Below, piece after piece: positions 8,601 through 22,765 of a stretch of DNA of 64,000 bases (its first letter is position 1; each line of letters begins with the position of its first letter). Origin of the DNA: Clonostachys chloroleuca. Its lineage: Eukaryota; Ascomycota; Sordariomycetes; Hypocreales; Bionectriaceae. A program made the position numbers and the translations under genes. The stretch covers positions 9,114,001 to 9,178,000 of the forward strand of contig JBANAY010000003.1 of NCBI GenBank assembly GCA_037952775.1. The letters run 5' to 3'. A model generated the notes under the pieces. It saw only the letters and a list, made by a program, of their open reading frames with translations, was not told the origin of the DNA and ran no database searches.

Positions 8601-11600
8601 GAATAATCTCTAGAAATAGATTTTATTAATTAGATATATATAATAAATTAATAAAAATATAATTATAATATTAAGTTTAATCTATAGTATAAATAAGCTA
8701 GAAAGAAATAACTATAAAAAAATAAAGAAGAATACCTTAAAAGAGGAAAACTAGATTATATTTTAAAGAAATATAGAAAGTATAATAAACTATTTAAAAA
8801 AATCCTAGAAACTAAATTACTATAATATAGTTAATAGAACTATAAAATCTCTATTATTAAAGGAGGAGAACTAATCTTTTATAAACTTTATAATTTTATA
8901 GAATCTTAATTATAAATACTCTATAAATATATTAATAATATATTAATAAAAGACTATATATATTTATTAACTTTATTTATAGAATACTCTATAATATTTA
9001 TACTAAAAAAAATAGTAAATTCTATTTAGTTATTAATTATTACTAATTAAATAAGATTATATATAAGAATAGAATACTCTTACTACTAATTATAGAACTT
9101 AGAAACTAATTATAGAATAAATAGTAGTTTATTATATTAGATCTAAAAGGAGCTTATAACTTAATATAAATTAAAAAAGAAAATAAATAGAAAATAATAT
9201 TTAGAATAAAGTTTAGATTATATAAGTACTTTATTATATCCTTTAAACTAATAAATATATTTATAATATTCTAATAAATAATTAATTAAGTATTCTAAAA
9301 GTATTTTAATATTTTTATAATTATATATCTTAATAATATTTTAATATTTTTAGATAATTTAAATATATATAAAGAATATATATATAAAGTCTTAAAAAAA
9401 CTAGAAAATATAAATCTTCTAGTAGAATCTAAGAAAAGTTAGTTTTATATTAAGAAAGTTAACTTCTTAAAATATACTATTTAACTTAATAAAATATAAA
9501 TAAAGAGAAGTAAAATTACTATAGTTTCTAAGTAGAAAAAACTAATAAATATTAAGAAGATATAAGCTTTCCTTAGATTTACTAATTACTATTAATAATT
9601 TATTAAAAACTATAGGAAGATTATTATATTACTATATAATCTAATAAAGAAAAAAAGAATTTTAATAGAATTTAAAATATTAAAATATATTTAATAATAT
9701 TAAGAATTATATAATCTATAAATCTATACTATAGATATTTAATCTAAATAAAAAAATAAAACTTAAAACTAATATTTTAAATTTTATAATTAGTATATAA
9801 ATTAGCTAAAAAAATAATAAAAGGAGATTATACCCTATAGTATTCTACTTAAAGAAACTATATAGTATAGAACTTAATTACTCTATCTATAATAAAGAAT
9901 TTATAGCTATTATATATATATTTAAAGAATTTAAATACTACTATCTAGAAATATAATATAAGATTAAAGTATATATAGATTATAAGAATATTTAGTATTT
10001 TACTATAACTTAATAACTTAATAGATAATAAATATACTATACTAAATATTTATCTAAGTTTAACTATAAAATTATATATTAAAAAGAATTAGAAAATAGA
10101 TAAGTTAATACTCTTAACTAGAAATCTAAGTATAAATAAATAATTTTAAAAACTAATAAATAATTATTTTTAATAAATAATAAAGAATATTTAGTATAAT
10201 AAACTTTAGGTATTATATTAAGAGAAATAGTATATACTAAAGTATAAATAGATATTATACTAGATATAAAGATACTATAGTAAAATATAAAAATAATACT
10301 TATTAAAGAAATCTATAAGTATCTATTTTTAGAATATTAAGAAGTTAAGAAAATATTTAATAAAATAAAATAATATTATAATTACCTTAGTTTATAAAAG
10401 AATATATAAACTATAGTTTTAGAATATAATATCTATATATAAATTAAATCTATAAAATATAAATTATATAAAGAACTTAAGCTAGTTCTAGTATTAGAAT
10501 AATTATAATAATTAATATTCTTTAACTATATTATTAAGCTATTATTATTAATTAAACCTATAATAGAAGTATAATATAATAGTATTTTAATTATTATTAA
10601 TAGACTTATAAAGTATAAGTATTTTATTCTATATAAGGAAATAAGCTCTATAGAAGACTTTATATACTAATTTCTATAATATATAGTTAGTTATTATAGA
10701 TTATCTAAAGAGATAATTTTAAATAGAAGAATAACTTTTATTTCTAAATTTTAATAATTACTTATAATATAAATAGATACTAAATATAAGCTTTTAATAG
10801 TTTACTATCCTTAGAATAATAGATAAATAGAATATTTAAACTAAATATTAAAATAATACTTAATAAGTATATATTAATTATAAATAAAATAATTAGATAT
10901 AATTATTACTTATAGTATAGATTATATATAATAATTTAGTATAAGAATCTATTTAGCTTATATTTATATATATAAACTATAGATATAAACTAGAATTCTA
11001 GAACTAATAAATATTTAATAGATTAAATATACTTACTATTATACTTATAAAAGAAATATTATATTTATTATATATAGAAATAAAAATAAAATTAGAATTT
11101 ATCTAAAAAAGAATAAAAAAATACTATAATAAAATAAAATTAAAAGAACTAATTTTAAAAAAGGGAGATAAAGTCTATTTACTTTATAAAAATATTATAA
11201 TAATATAGCTAAGTAATAAATTAGATTATAAAAAACTTAAACTATTTAAAATTAAGAATAAAAAATTAAATACTAACTATAAACTATTACTATTAGATAT
11301 AATATATATCTATCTAGTTTTTTATATCTTATTATTTAAAAAAGTACTAGAAAATACTTTAAACTAAAATTATTTAATTAAGATTTATAAAGAAGAATAT
11401 AAGCTAGAAAAAATACTAAAAAAAGAAATTAGAAATAAATAAATATTCTACTTTATTAAATAGAAAGAATATACTAATAATAATAATATCTAGGAATCTA
11501 TTAAGTACTTAAAAAACTATTAGAAGTTTATCTAATAGTTCTATTAATAATATTAAAAAAGAAAGAAAGATTAGAAAAATTAGGGAGAATTAAAGTCTAA

Positions 11601-12588
11601 TTAATAATCCCTATAGTACTAAATAATTATACTATACTAATAGCCTGTTATCCCTCTAAAATTATCTCCTCCTAAGTATAAATACTATCCTATTTATTTA
11701 AATTATATACTCTATAATAAAATAAATATTAGAATTTCTCCTGAGCTATCTAATACTAATAATAAAGATAAGAAATCTTTACTAAAACCTTCTAGAGAGC
11801 TAGTTTAGATAAAGCTAATTTATTCTCTAAATACTACTCTTTAGTAACTAAATATTTTATTATATATAAAATTAGTAGGAATTAGAAAAATAAGGAATAA
11901 AAATTATATATATTAAAATACTATCTTAATACTATTATAAAATTAATCTAGCTTTATATATTCCCTATAGTAAGAGGAAGCTTTAATTATATAATATATC
12001 TTCTTATACTTAAAATAATTTAAATAAGATATAGTTTTAATATCTATCTCTTTAATTAGAAATATAAAATATTTATATTATTATAATTTCTTAGATAAAG
12101 ATTATAATATAGTTAGTAATATATAGAATAAATTAAGAATAAAGAAATTATATACTAAGTATTAGCTATAAAAACTAGTCTTAAGAATAAAACTAATAGG
12201 GAGAGAGTAATATATTATAAATAAAGTATATACCTACTATATTATATAGTATACCTTATTTTTCTTACTAATAAAAAATAAATTACTCTAGATTATTAGT
12301 AAGCTTAAATAATCCTTAGTTAAACTTACTTTAAATTACTAGTAAACTATTATAAGCCCCTAGTATATATATATATTTATTTTACTAGATAGAATACTCT
12401 TTTAGATAGTTATTAATAATATTATCTATATATTTATTATTACTAGCTCTATAATACTTATATATTAATAGTAACTTATATTATATAGCTTAAGATAATC
12501 TAATTATACTACTTAGAATAATACTCTAATTAGTTTAGCCCTAATCTATTCTAGACCCCTATCTAGTATAAGTTATCTAACTATTATA
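5636..12588 (+). mobile_element. Copy B: RIP-mutated chromovirus, plus strand
   Basis: A full-length relative of element A from the gag N-terminal region onward, its 5' end cut off by the insertion of A. The zinc knuckle is still traceable near 6520-6600, RT near 9000-9350, integrase near 10400-10800 and a chromodomain (Tyr/Phe...Lys-Trp-Lys...Trp-Glu pattern) at about 11395-11530. Stops are everywhere. Aligning by eye with A shows CpA changed to TpA and CpG changed to TpA, while C before T or C is largely kept. A 3' UTR of about 560 bases, a purine tract and a 3' LTR follow pol. It is a dead element. Confidence 0.88.
12208..12588 (+). repeat. 3' LTR of copy B with polypurine tract
   Basis: The purine tract GGGAGAGAG (12199-12207) lies directly before the LTR, as required for plus-strand priming. 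The LTR is 381 bp, with a TATA-like run near 12365 and the mutated self-primer TAGTTATTAATAA near 12397. Its right end abuts sequence matching, base for base, the 3' UTR of copy C in the opposite orientation, which marks the insertion point of B into C. Confidence 0.75.
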
Positions 12589-15500
12589 AATCCTAGTATT
12601 TATTTTATTATAAGGTATATAATTTAGATAAATAGAATAGTATTTATACTTAGGAGGAGGTAATCTTAGAGGAATAATAAGCTATTAGTATAATATAGTC
12701 CCTTAGTACTATAAAAATTATTAATTAGATTTTAATTCTTTCTAATTTTTCTAATTTTTTCTTTTTTCTTAATATTACTAGTAGAACTATTAAATAAATT
12801 TCTAGTAGTTTTTTAAATACTTAGTAAATTCTTAGATATTATTATTATTAGTATATTCCTTCTATTTAATAAAATAGAATATTTATTTATTTCTAACTTT
12901 CTTTTTTAGTATTTTTTCTAGCTTATATTTTTCTTTATAAATCTTAATTAAATAGTTTTAATCTAGAGTATTTTCTAATATTTTTTTTAAGTAATAAAAT
13001 ATAAAAAACTAGATAGATATATATTATATCTAGTAGTAATAGTTTATAATTAGTATCTAATTTTTTATTTTTAATTCTAAATAATCTAAGTTTTTTATAA
13101 TCTAATTTATTACTTAATTATATTATTATAATATTTTTATAAAATAAATAGACTTTATTTTCTTTCTTTAAAATTAGTTTTTTTAATTTTATTTTATTAT
13201 AGTATTTTTTTTTTTTTTTTTAAATAAATTCTAATTCTATTTTTATTTCTATATATAATAAATATAATATTTTCTTTATAAGTATAATAGTAAATATATC
13301 TAGCTTATTAAGTATTTATTAGTTCTAAAATTCTAGTTTATAATTATAGTTTATATATATAGATATAAGTTAGATAAATTCTTATACTAAATTATTATAT
13401 ATAATCTAAACTATAGATAATAATTATATCTAATTATTTTGTTTATAATTAATATATACTTATAAGTATTATTCTAATATTTAATTTAAATATTCTATTT
13501 ATTTATTACTTTAGGGATAATAAGCTATTAAAAGCTTATATTTAGTATCTATTTATATTATAAATAATTATTAAAATTTAAAAATAAAAGTTATTTCTCT
13601 ATCTAAGATTATTTTTTTAAATAATCTATAATAACTAACTATATATTATAGGAATTAATATATAAAGTCTTTTATAAAACTTATTTTTTTATATAGAATA
13701 AAATATCTATACTTTATAAATCTATTAATAATAATTAAAATATTATTATATTATATTTCTATTATAGATTCTATTAATAATAGTAACTTAATAATATAAT
13801 TAAAGAATATTAATTATTATAATTATTTTAATATTAAAACTAGTTTAAGTTCTTTATATAATTTATATTTTATAGATTTAATTTATATATAAATATTATA
13901 TTTTAAAACTATAGTTTATATATCTTTTTATAGATTAGAGTAATTATAATATTATCTTATTCTATTAAATATTTTTTTAACTTCTTAATATTCTAAGAGT
14001 AAGTATTTATAGATTTCTTTAATAAGTACTATTCTTATATCTTATTATAGTATTTTTATATTTAGTATAATATCTATCTAGATTCTTATATATACTATTT
14101 TCTTTAGTATAATATCTAAGGTTTATTATACTAAATATTCTTTATTATTTATTAAAAATAATTATCTATTAGTTTTTAGAATTATTTATTTATATTTAGA
14201 TTTATAATTAAAAGTATTAGTTTATTTATTTTCTAATTCTTTTTAATATATAATTTTATAATTAAATTTTAATAGATATTTAATATAATATATTTATTTT
14301 CTATTAAATTATTATATTATAGTAAAATACTAAATATTCTTATAATCTATATATATTTTAATTTTATATTATATTTCTAAATAATAGTATTTAAATTCTT
14401 TAAATATATATATAATAGTTATAAATTCTTTATTATAAATAGAGTAATTAAGTTCTATATTATATAGTTTCTTTAAATAGAATACTATAGAGTATAATCT
14501 CTTTTTATTATTCCTTTAGCTAATTTATATATTAATTATAAAATTTAAAATATTAGTTTTAAGTTCTATTTCCCTTATTAGATTAAATATCTATAGTATA
14601 AATTTATTAGTTATATAATTCTTAATATTATTAAATATATTTTAATATTTTAAGTTTTATTAAAATTCTTTTTTCTTTTTTATTAAATTATATAGTAGTA
14701 TAATAATCTTCTTATAATTTTTAATAAATTATTAATAATAATTAGTAAATCTAAGAAAAGCTTATATTTTTTTAATATTTATTAGTTCTTTTTATTTAGA
14801 AATTATAGTAATTTTACTTTTTTCTATTTATATTTTATTAAATTAAATAGTATATTTTAAAAAGTTAATTTCTTTAATATAAAACTAACTTTTTTTAGAT
14901 TTTATTAAGAGATTAATATTTTCTAGTTTTTTTAGAACTTTATATATATATTTCTTATATATATTTAGATTATCTAAGAATATTAAAATATTATTAAGAT
15001 ATATAATTATAAAGATATTAAAATACTTCTAAAGTATTTAATTAGTTATTTATTAAAATATTATAAATATATTTATTAGTTTAAAAGATATAATAAAATA
15101 TTTATATAAACTAAACTTTATTCTAAATATTATTTTCTATTTATTTTCTTCTTTAATTTATATTAAGTTATAAACTCTCTTTAGATCTAGTATAATAAAT
15201 TATTATTTACTTTATAACTAATCTCTGAGTTTTATAATTAGTAGTAAAGATATTCTATTTTTATATATAATCTTATTTAGCTAATAATAATTAATAATTA
15301 AATAGAGTTTTTTATTATTTTTTAGTATAAATATTATAGAATATTCTATAGATAAAATTAATAACTATATATAGTCTTTTATTAATATATTATTAATATA
15401 TTTATAAAGTATTTATAACTAAAGTTTTATAAGATTATAATATTTATAGAAAACTAATTCTTCTTCTTTAATAATAGAGATTTTATAATTCTATTAACTA

Positions 15501-18500
15501 TATTATAATAATCTAATTTCTAGAGTTTCTTTAAATAGCTTATTATATTTCTAGTATTCTTTTAGAATATAATTTTCCCTTTTTAAGATATTTTTCTTTA
15601 TCTTTTTATAATTATTTCTTTCTAGCTTATTTATATTATAAATTAAATTTAATATTATAATTATATTTTTATTAGTTTATTATATATATCTAATTAATAA
15701 AATCTATTTCTAAAGATTATTCTAATTTTATATTTAGTTTAAGATTTATTTTATTTATTATAATTCTTAGTAAAATAAATTCTTTAATATACTAGATTAT
15801 AATACTATTAAGACTATAACTATTATATCTATTTATTATTATAAATTATTATTTTAGTTTTTTATAATAATACTTTTAGTTATTAAGGAATTATTATATT
15901 CTTCTAATATCTAATAAAATTTTAATTTCTATTAATTTTAATATAAATTTATAAAAGTATTTCTCTACTCTATATAGCTAGTAAACTAATCTATTAGTAA
16001 GTTTATATTTTATAATTATAGTAATTCTAATATAATATTATAGGAATTTAATAATACTAAATTATATATAATATTAAATTCTTTCTTTTAGATCTTAATT
16101 ATAAAATAATTAGTTTTAGAGTTAATAATTCTATTATTATATTTAAATAATATTCTATCTAGAGTTATAATATTATAGAACTTTTTCTTTATTCTCTATA
16201 ATAAGTAAAATTAATTAATTACTATTAATAAGATATAATTATATAATATTCTATAGTCTATTTATATTATAAGCTAATATCTCTTAATCTTAATATTTAT
16301 AATAATATTAATTAAATTTTCTCTCTTAATAATTTCTAGAGTTTTCTAATTTAATATTATTTTATTATATTATAACTCTATTATAAATAGTTTATATTAT
16401 TTTTTATTTAATTTATTATTTAAATTATTCTTATTTTTTATTTATTTTTAAATATTTACTTTAGGATTTCTATAAGTATTTCTAACTTATCTATATAGCT
16501 AGAGATATATTATATAAACTTTCTTTTCTAATTATTTAATTTATTAATTATTATAAATATTTTATTATTAGAGTAAACTTTATTTTATTTTTTTTTATTA
16601 ATAGAAATAATTTCTTATTTCTCTATATTATTACTTTCTCTACTATCTATTAGAGATAGTATATTTTATTTATAATATTATCTTATTTCTTTTTCCTATA
16701 ATTAGTATTACTATAAATATAGCTTAGTAGAGTTTATATTATTATTATTATATTTAGCTAATTCTAATACTATTTTTTTAACTTCTAGATAGTTTTTATA
16801 CTTTTAGTTATAGTATTATTTAATTTAGCTATTATATTTAGTTATTACTTAATTTTTAAAGTTCTTATTTTTATATTATAGTTTAGTTTTAGATTTTTTA
16901 TAAATCTTATATTTTAATTTAGAATATAATTTAGCTAATAGTTTATTATAAATATATTCTTTAGAGTATTTTTCTAAGTTTTTCTTAAAGATAGTATATT
17001 ATTTTATTCTATATTATTAGTATATAAATTATTATATTTATATAGTATATTTATTAAGTATTCTTCTATTAGGATATAGAAAGAAATTATTCTTTACTTT
17101 CTCTATTTAATATTTTAAATAATAATTATTATAATAAATTATTTAGAATTCTAGAAAGTAATTATATATTTATATAGTTTCTATATAGATTAGTATTTTA
17201 TATATATTATTACTATACTATATAATACTAATTATATTATTTCTAAAACTAACTAATTCTTTTAATATATTTAGATATTATTTTTATATCTTTTCTTAAT
17301 AATATATATAGAGTTTATTATATTTAGCTTTAATTTTTATTCTTATCTACTAGTATTATTCTTTCTTAGTAATATTTTATAGAATAACTCTATTAGTATA
17401 ATAGAATATATATTTATATTTAGTAAGTAATTTAAATTCTAGAATTTATTTTTCTTTTTTAAGCTTTCTTTTAAACTTTTAGAAAATCTACTAGATTTTT
17501 TTTTATTATTTTTTAATTATACTAAAGTTTATATATTCCTTAAGTTTTAGTATTTCTCTAAAAATAAATATATTTCTTAGTAAATATTTAGAAATTATAA
17601 TAATTATAGAATTTCCTTCTTAATTAATTTTATATATTATTTCTAAAACTTTAGTATTAGTTTTCCTAATTATTTTTAATTACTTTTTATAATTTTTAGT
17701 AAGTTTTTAATCTTTCTTTTTATCTTTCTTAAGTTCTAAATATTAAAGTAAAATATATTTAATCTTATTATAATTATAGTATTTATATTTCTCTATAGCT
17801 CCTAGCTTTATAGATTCTATATATATCCTAGAGATTATAATATATTACTATTATAGTTTTCTAGTATTAGTAAAATAGATTATTTTTCTATTATATTAAT
17901 TTTATATTCTATTTTATACTTCTTATTTTAAATATTAAAGATTTATTTAAGAACTTCTATAAAATAATTAAAATTTATTATAATATTAATAGTTTATTAA
18001 CTTTCTTATTTATTAAAATATTTCTTTATAATAGATTTAAATTAATTAAATATAACTTCTTTAAGTTATAAATAAATATATATAATCTTTCTTTTATTAG
18101 TATTAAGTATAATAAGAAAGTAATTAAAATATATTTAGAATTAAATTATAAATCCCTAAAGTTTATTTTAAGTTCTATTAAATATTTTAAATAATAATAA
18201 TTTAAATAGTTATTTTAATTTTCTTTTTTTAAATAATAATTATAATTTAAATCTAGAGATTAATATATATAGTAGTTTATTATATTATAATAGTTATTAT
18301 ATTAACTAGTTCCTAATAGATATCTATAAAATATATATAAAGTTAGTTAATTTAGTTTTATAAGAGTTATATTTTTTTAGTATAATTACTATTATTCTTA
18401 TTATTATTATTATTATCCTTATTTATAATATTATTCTTAATAGTTAGAATAAGTAGATTATTATTAATAGTAGGAGTATACTATTATTAGACTTAAGATA

Positions 18501-18983
18501 CTATAATAGTTATAATATCTTCTTTATTATTATATAGTAATTAAAATAAAGTAATTAGCTAAATAAGAGTTATTAATATATAATAGTTAGTTAACTTATA
18601 CTAAATAGAGGTTTAAAGTAGATTAGAATTAAATTAATTAGAGTATTATTCTAAGTAGTATAATTAGATTATTTTAGATTATATAATATAAGTTACTATT
18701 AATATATAAGTATTATAGAGTTAATAATAATAGATATATAGATAATATTATAGTAAAATTATAATTATATTAATAATTATTTAAAAGAATATTTCTAACT
18801 AGTAAAATAAATATATATATATACTAGGGGCTTATAATAGCTTACTAGTAATCCAGAGTAAGTTTAACTAAGAATTATTTAAGCTTATTAATAATCCAGA
18901 GTAATCTATTCTTTATTAGTAAAAAAGATAAGAGTATACTATATAATATAATAGGTATATACTTTATTTATAATAATTTATTA
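12589..18983 (-). mobile_element. Copy C: RIP-mutated chromovirus, minus strand
   Basis: Runs opposite to B: 3' UTR from 12589, chromodomain and pol C-terminus near 12760-12960, RT near 14900-15300, gag with zinc knuckle near 17740-17830, mutated primer site (18568-18577) and a 5' LTR. Its 3' UTR matches B's own (about 11640-11730) in reverse up to exactly the LTR edge of B. So C is not truncated here but interrupted by B; the rest of C should lie left of the window. The frames are destroyed by stops. Confidence 0.85.
18579..18983 (-). repeat. 5' LTR of copy C (405 bp)
   Basis: Follows the mutated primer site AGTTATTAAT. It has a TATA-like tract near 18818-18830 and, in U3, a direct repeat built on AATCCAGAGTAA (about 18859-18870 and 18893-18904). 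The U3 resembles B's 3' LTR and not that of element A. Confidence 0.7.
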
Positions 18984-20159
18984 TTATAATTAAGCTCTAA
19001 CTACTAGGAATAATTATATTAGATAAAGCTATTATTATTATAAAAAGAGATAGTTAGTAATTAATAACTAGTAATTAGTAATAATAAGCTTAGAGAAATA
19101 TTATTATTAATTATAAATAATAAGTATTTCTTTTTAAAGCTTATAACTAAATTATATATTTAATAAGCTTTTTTTAGAGTTTTTAAAAATAATATTATTT
19201 TATTTTAATTTATATAAATAAAAAGATAAAAAAAATAAAAATAAAAATTAAATATAAATTAAAATTTAATTAAAAATAAATTATATAGATCTAATTATAT
19301 ATAATTTAATCTTAGAATATTCTTTAAATATAGTAAAAACTCTTTAAATATATATATATATTTTAATAATTTTAATATTTTCTAATTTTTAATTATAATA
19401 GTTTTATTTTATTCTATTTATATTTTATTTAATTAAATATTATATTCTAATAAATAAATTTTTTATAATTTTTCTAAAATCTTATATATATATTATTTAT
19501 ATATTTTTTAGATTAGTAAAATATATTAAAATATTATTAAAATAAATAATTATAAAAATTTTAAAATATTTTTAAAATATTTAATTATTTATTAAAATAT
19601 TATAAATATATTTATTTATTTAAAAAGTATAAAATATTTATAAAAACTAAACTTTATTTTAAATATTTTTTTTTTAATTTATATTAAATTATAAACTTTT
19701 TTTAGATTTAGTATAATAAATTACTATTTATTTTATAATTAATTTCTAAATTCTATAATTAATAATAAAAATATTTTATTTTTATATATAATTTTATTTA
19801 ATTATTAATAATTAATAATTAAATAAAGTTTTTTAATTTTTTTTAAAATAAATATAAAATATTTTATAAATAAAATAAAATAAAATTTTAAAGGTTTTTA
19901 TTATATTTAAAGAATATTCTAAGATTAGATTATATATAATTAGATTTATATAATTTATTTTTAATTCTATTTTTTTTATTTTTTTATTTATATAAATTAA
20001 AATAAAATAATAATATCTTTAAAAACTCTAAAAAGAGCTTACTAAATATATAATTTAATTATATAATTCTAAAAAGAAATATTTATTATTTTATAATTAA
20101 TTATAATATTTCTCTAAGCTTATTATTATTAACTACCTCTTATAATAATAATAATAAAT

Positions 20160-21790
20160 ATCTTTAATATTATTATTCTCTATAGCTAGAGCTTAGTTAT
20201 TATAAATAACTAGGTTTTTATATATATAATAATAATTATTATTAATAATTATTAGGATTTCTTTTTATATATTAATTATTTAAATCTATAATCTATTATA
20301 AATTTATTTATAATAATAAAACTCTTAGAGTTTTTAGAGATACTATTACTTTATCTTAGCTTATATAAATAAAAAGAAAAAAAAAAAATAGAGTTAAAGA
20401 TTAAATATAGACTAAAACTTAGTTAAAAATAAATTATATAAATATAGTTATATATAGCTTAATCTTAGAATATCCCTTAAATATAGTAAAAACCTTTTAA
20501 AAATAATAATAAAACTATTTTTTTTTATATAGATTTAATAATTATATCTATTAGATCTATTATTTTATTTAATAACTAATTATTAAAAAGATATATAAAT
20601 AATCTTAATTTTTACTATATTTATAAAGAATTATATAAATATTCCTTTAATATTTAATAATTATTATAATCTAAATTATTATATATAATTCTAATAAATA
20701 ATATATTAAATTAAATTAATTTAAATTAGAATAACTTTTTAAGTTTAAAATTTATTTAGATTAATTATATTAAATAAGTAAAAATAATTAAATTAAATTA
20801 AAATATTAAAAAGTTTATTAAATAGAAAAATTAAATTAAATAAGATTAATTAAATAGTATTTAGAATTATAATAAATTAATTAATTACTATTTTAGAATA
20901 TTTAAGGAAAAATATAATAGCTAATTATAAAATTATAATATATTAATTAAAAAACTAAATATAGTTTTATATAATAATTAATAATTATATATAATCTTTT
21001 ATTAATATATTTATAAAGTATTTATAATTAAGATTCTATATTATATAGTTTATAAAAGTTTAATTTTTCTTTTTTAATAATAAATATTTTATAATTTTAT
21101 TAATTATATTTAGATAATTCTATTTTAAATTCTTTTTTAAAATAGTTTTTTCTTAAAATAATTATATTTCTATAGAATATTTTTAAATTATTTTTTTCAG
21201 ATTTTAAATATTAAAATAAAATATATCTAATTTTATTATAATTATAATTACTATATAAAACTATATTTAATTTTTTAATTAATATATAATAACTTTATAA
21301 TTAATTATTATAATTTTCTTTAAATATTCTAAAATAATAATTAATTAATTTATTATAATTCTAAATACTATCTAATTAATTTTATTTAATTTAATTTCTT
21401 TATTTAATAAACTTAGATTATAATAATTATTAAATACTAAAGGAATATTTATATAGTTCTCTATAAGTATAGTAAAAATTAAGATTATCTATATATCTTT
21501 TTAATAGCTAATTATTAAATAGAATAATAAGCCTAGTAGATATAACTACTAGATCTATATAAAAAAGAGTAGTTTTATTATTATAAATAAACTTATAATA
21601 AATTATAAGTTTAAATAATTAATATATAAAAAGAAATTCTAATAGTTATTATTATTAATAATTATTATATATATAAAAATCTAATTACTTATAATAATTA
21701 GATTCTAATTATAGAGAATAATAATATTAGAAATATTTATTATTATTATTATAAAAAATAGTTAATAATAATAAATTTAAAGATATATTA
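20160..21790. repeat. Large inverted repeat around a pol fragment
   Basis: The left arm (about 20160-20970) and right arm (about 21240-21790) are reverse complements with scattered differences; for example 20530-20690 pairs with 21420-21580, and 20160-20320 with 21590-21770. The centre is a minus-strand retroelement pol fragment. The left arm is longer because a repeat of about 185 bp is inserted in it. It could be a foldback-type transposon or an inverted duplication. Confidence 0.55.
20327..20509 (+). mobile_element. Short (~185 bp) inserted repeat with apparent target duplication
   Basis: It interrupts the left arm of the inverted repeat; the right arm (about 21580-21600) gives the empty site. 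AATAATAAAACT occurs on both sides, which looks like a target duplication. Related copies occur elsewhere in 19.1-22.1 kb. A short non-autonomous element or solo remnant is likely; the class is unknown. Confidence 0.45.
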
Positions 21791-22290
21791 TAATTAATTA
21801 TAGAATATAATAAGTATTTCTCTATAGAATTTATAGCTAAATTATTATATACTTAATAAATCTTTTTTAGAGTTTTTAAAGATATTATTATTTTATTTTA
21901 GTTTATATAAATAAAAAGATAAAAAAAATAGAATTAAAAGTTAAATATAAATTAAAACTTAATTAAAAATAAATTATATAGATTTATTTATATATAACTT
22001 AATCTTAGAATATTTTTTAAATATAATAAAAACCCTTTAAAATTTTTTATAATATTTATATTTTTCTATAGCTTCTAATTCTATAGGATTTATATATATT
22101 CTAAAGACTATAATATATTATTATTATAGTTTTCTAATATTAATAAAATAGTTTAATTATTATTTATAAGTTTATTAATAGTATTATTAATTATTAATCC
22201 TTATAACTATAATTATATAATTATAAATATTTACTAGTTTATTTTTCTTAGAGTTCTTTTTAGATTTTTTTTTTTAATTAATTAAAATAG

Positions 22291-22390
22291 NNNNNNNNNN
22301 NNNNNNNNNNNNNNNNNNNNNNNNNNNNNNNNNNNNNNNNNNNNNNNNNNNNNNNNNNNNNNNNNNNNNNNNNNNNNNNNNNNNNNNNNN
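22291..22390. other. Assembly gap of exactly 100 N
   Basis: One hundred N separate nuclear RIP-mutated repeats from mitochondrial DNA. A round number like this is a scaffolding placeholder of unknown true size. Confidence 0.99.
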
Positions 22391-22637
22391 TACTAAATTA
22401 ATCCAATTAGGATTAGTAGATCTGAATAAAAGAGAATTCTTGTTATTATTTATATTAGTTATATTTACAGTAGTATTGGGTGTATATCCAGGAATTATAA
22501 TCAATTTATTAGATTATTCTATGAACAGTGTAATATTATCAATATTCCTGCGCTGTCTTGCGTATAATATAGCAAAATGTAGCAGATTTGGCACGATTTT
22601 TGTGCCTTGCTATTTCATAAGAAAAACTAAGATCTAA
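22391..22637 (+). CDS. nad4: NADH dehydrogenase subunit 4, 3' end only
   Basis: The frame starting at 22392 encodes about 81 residues of the C-terminus of ND4, a proton-pumping membrane subunit of complex I. The segment LNKREF...VVLGVYPGII matches the last membrane helix region of fungal ND4. Family members usually end soon after this, but here about 29 residues follow (from LRCLAYN on) before TAA at 22635. This tail contains the bases CTTGCTATTTCATA, a core of a short repeat dispersed through the intergenic DNA of this mtDNA, so the repeat seems to have replaced the original 3' end. The 5' part is lost in the gap. Confidence 0.85.
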
Positions 22638-22765
22638 GTAAATATGAACTCACAATACTCCTGTATTGTATTTATTTATTATATATCAAATAAAAAACAA
22701 CAATCAAACCAACCATCCTTATAAATTCCCCTAAAGAAAGTACGCTATATTAAAAAGAAAAAAAA

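Larger units (their letters stand above)
18984..22290. repeat. Pile of RIP-mutated repeat fragments
   Basis: No open gene. I can recognise: a repeat of roughly 200 bases present at least four times (about 19120-19350 plus, 19885-20070 minus, 20327-20509 plus, 21840-22045 plus); a minus-strand RT fragment (about 19360-19880) caught between two inverted copies of that repeat; another pol fragment (about 20970-21240); a gag fragment with the zinc-knuckle region (about 22046-22180); and a large inverted repeat. All are heavily AT-shifted and end at the N gap. Confidence 0.65.

Noticed and set aside
11641..11660. Possible homing endonuclease cut site in copy B
   Set aside because: A partial match to a known site with no enzyme gene nearby; kept only as a low-interest sequence coincidence.
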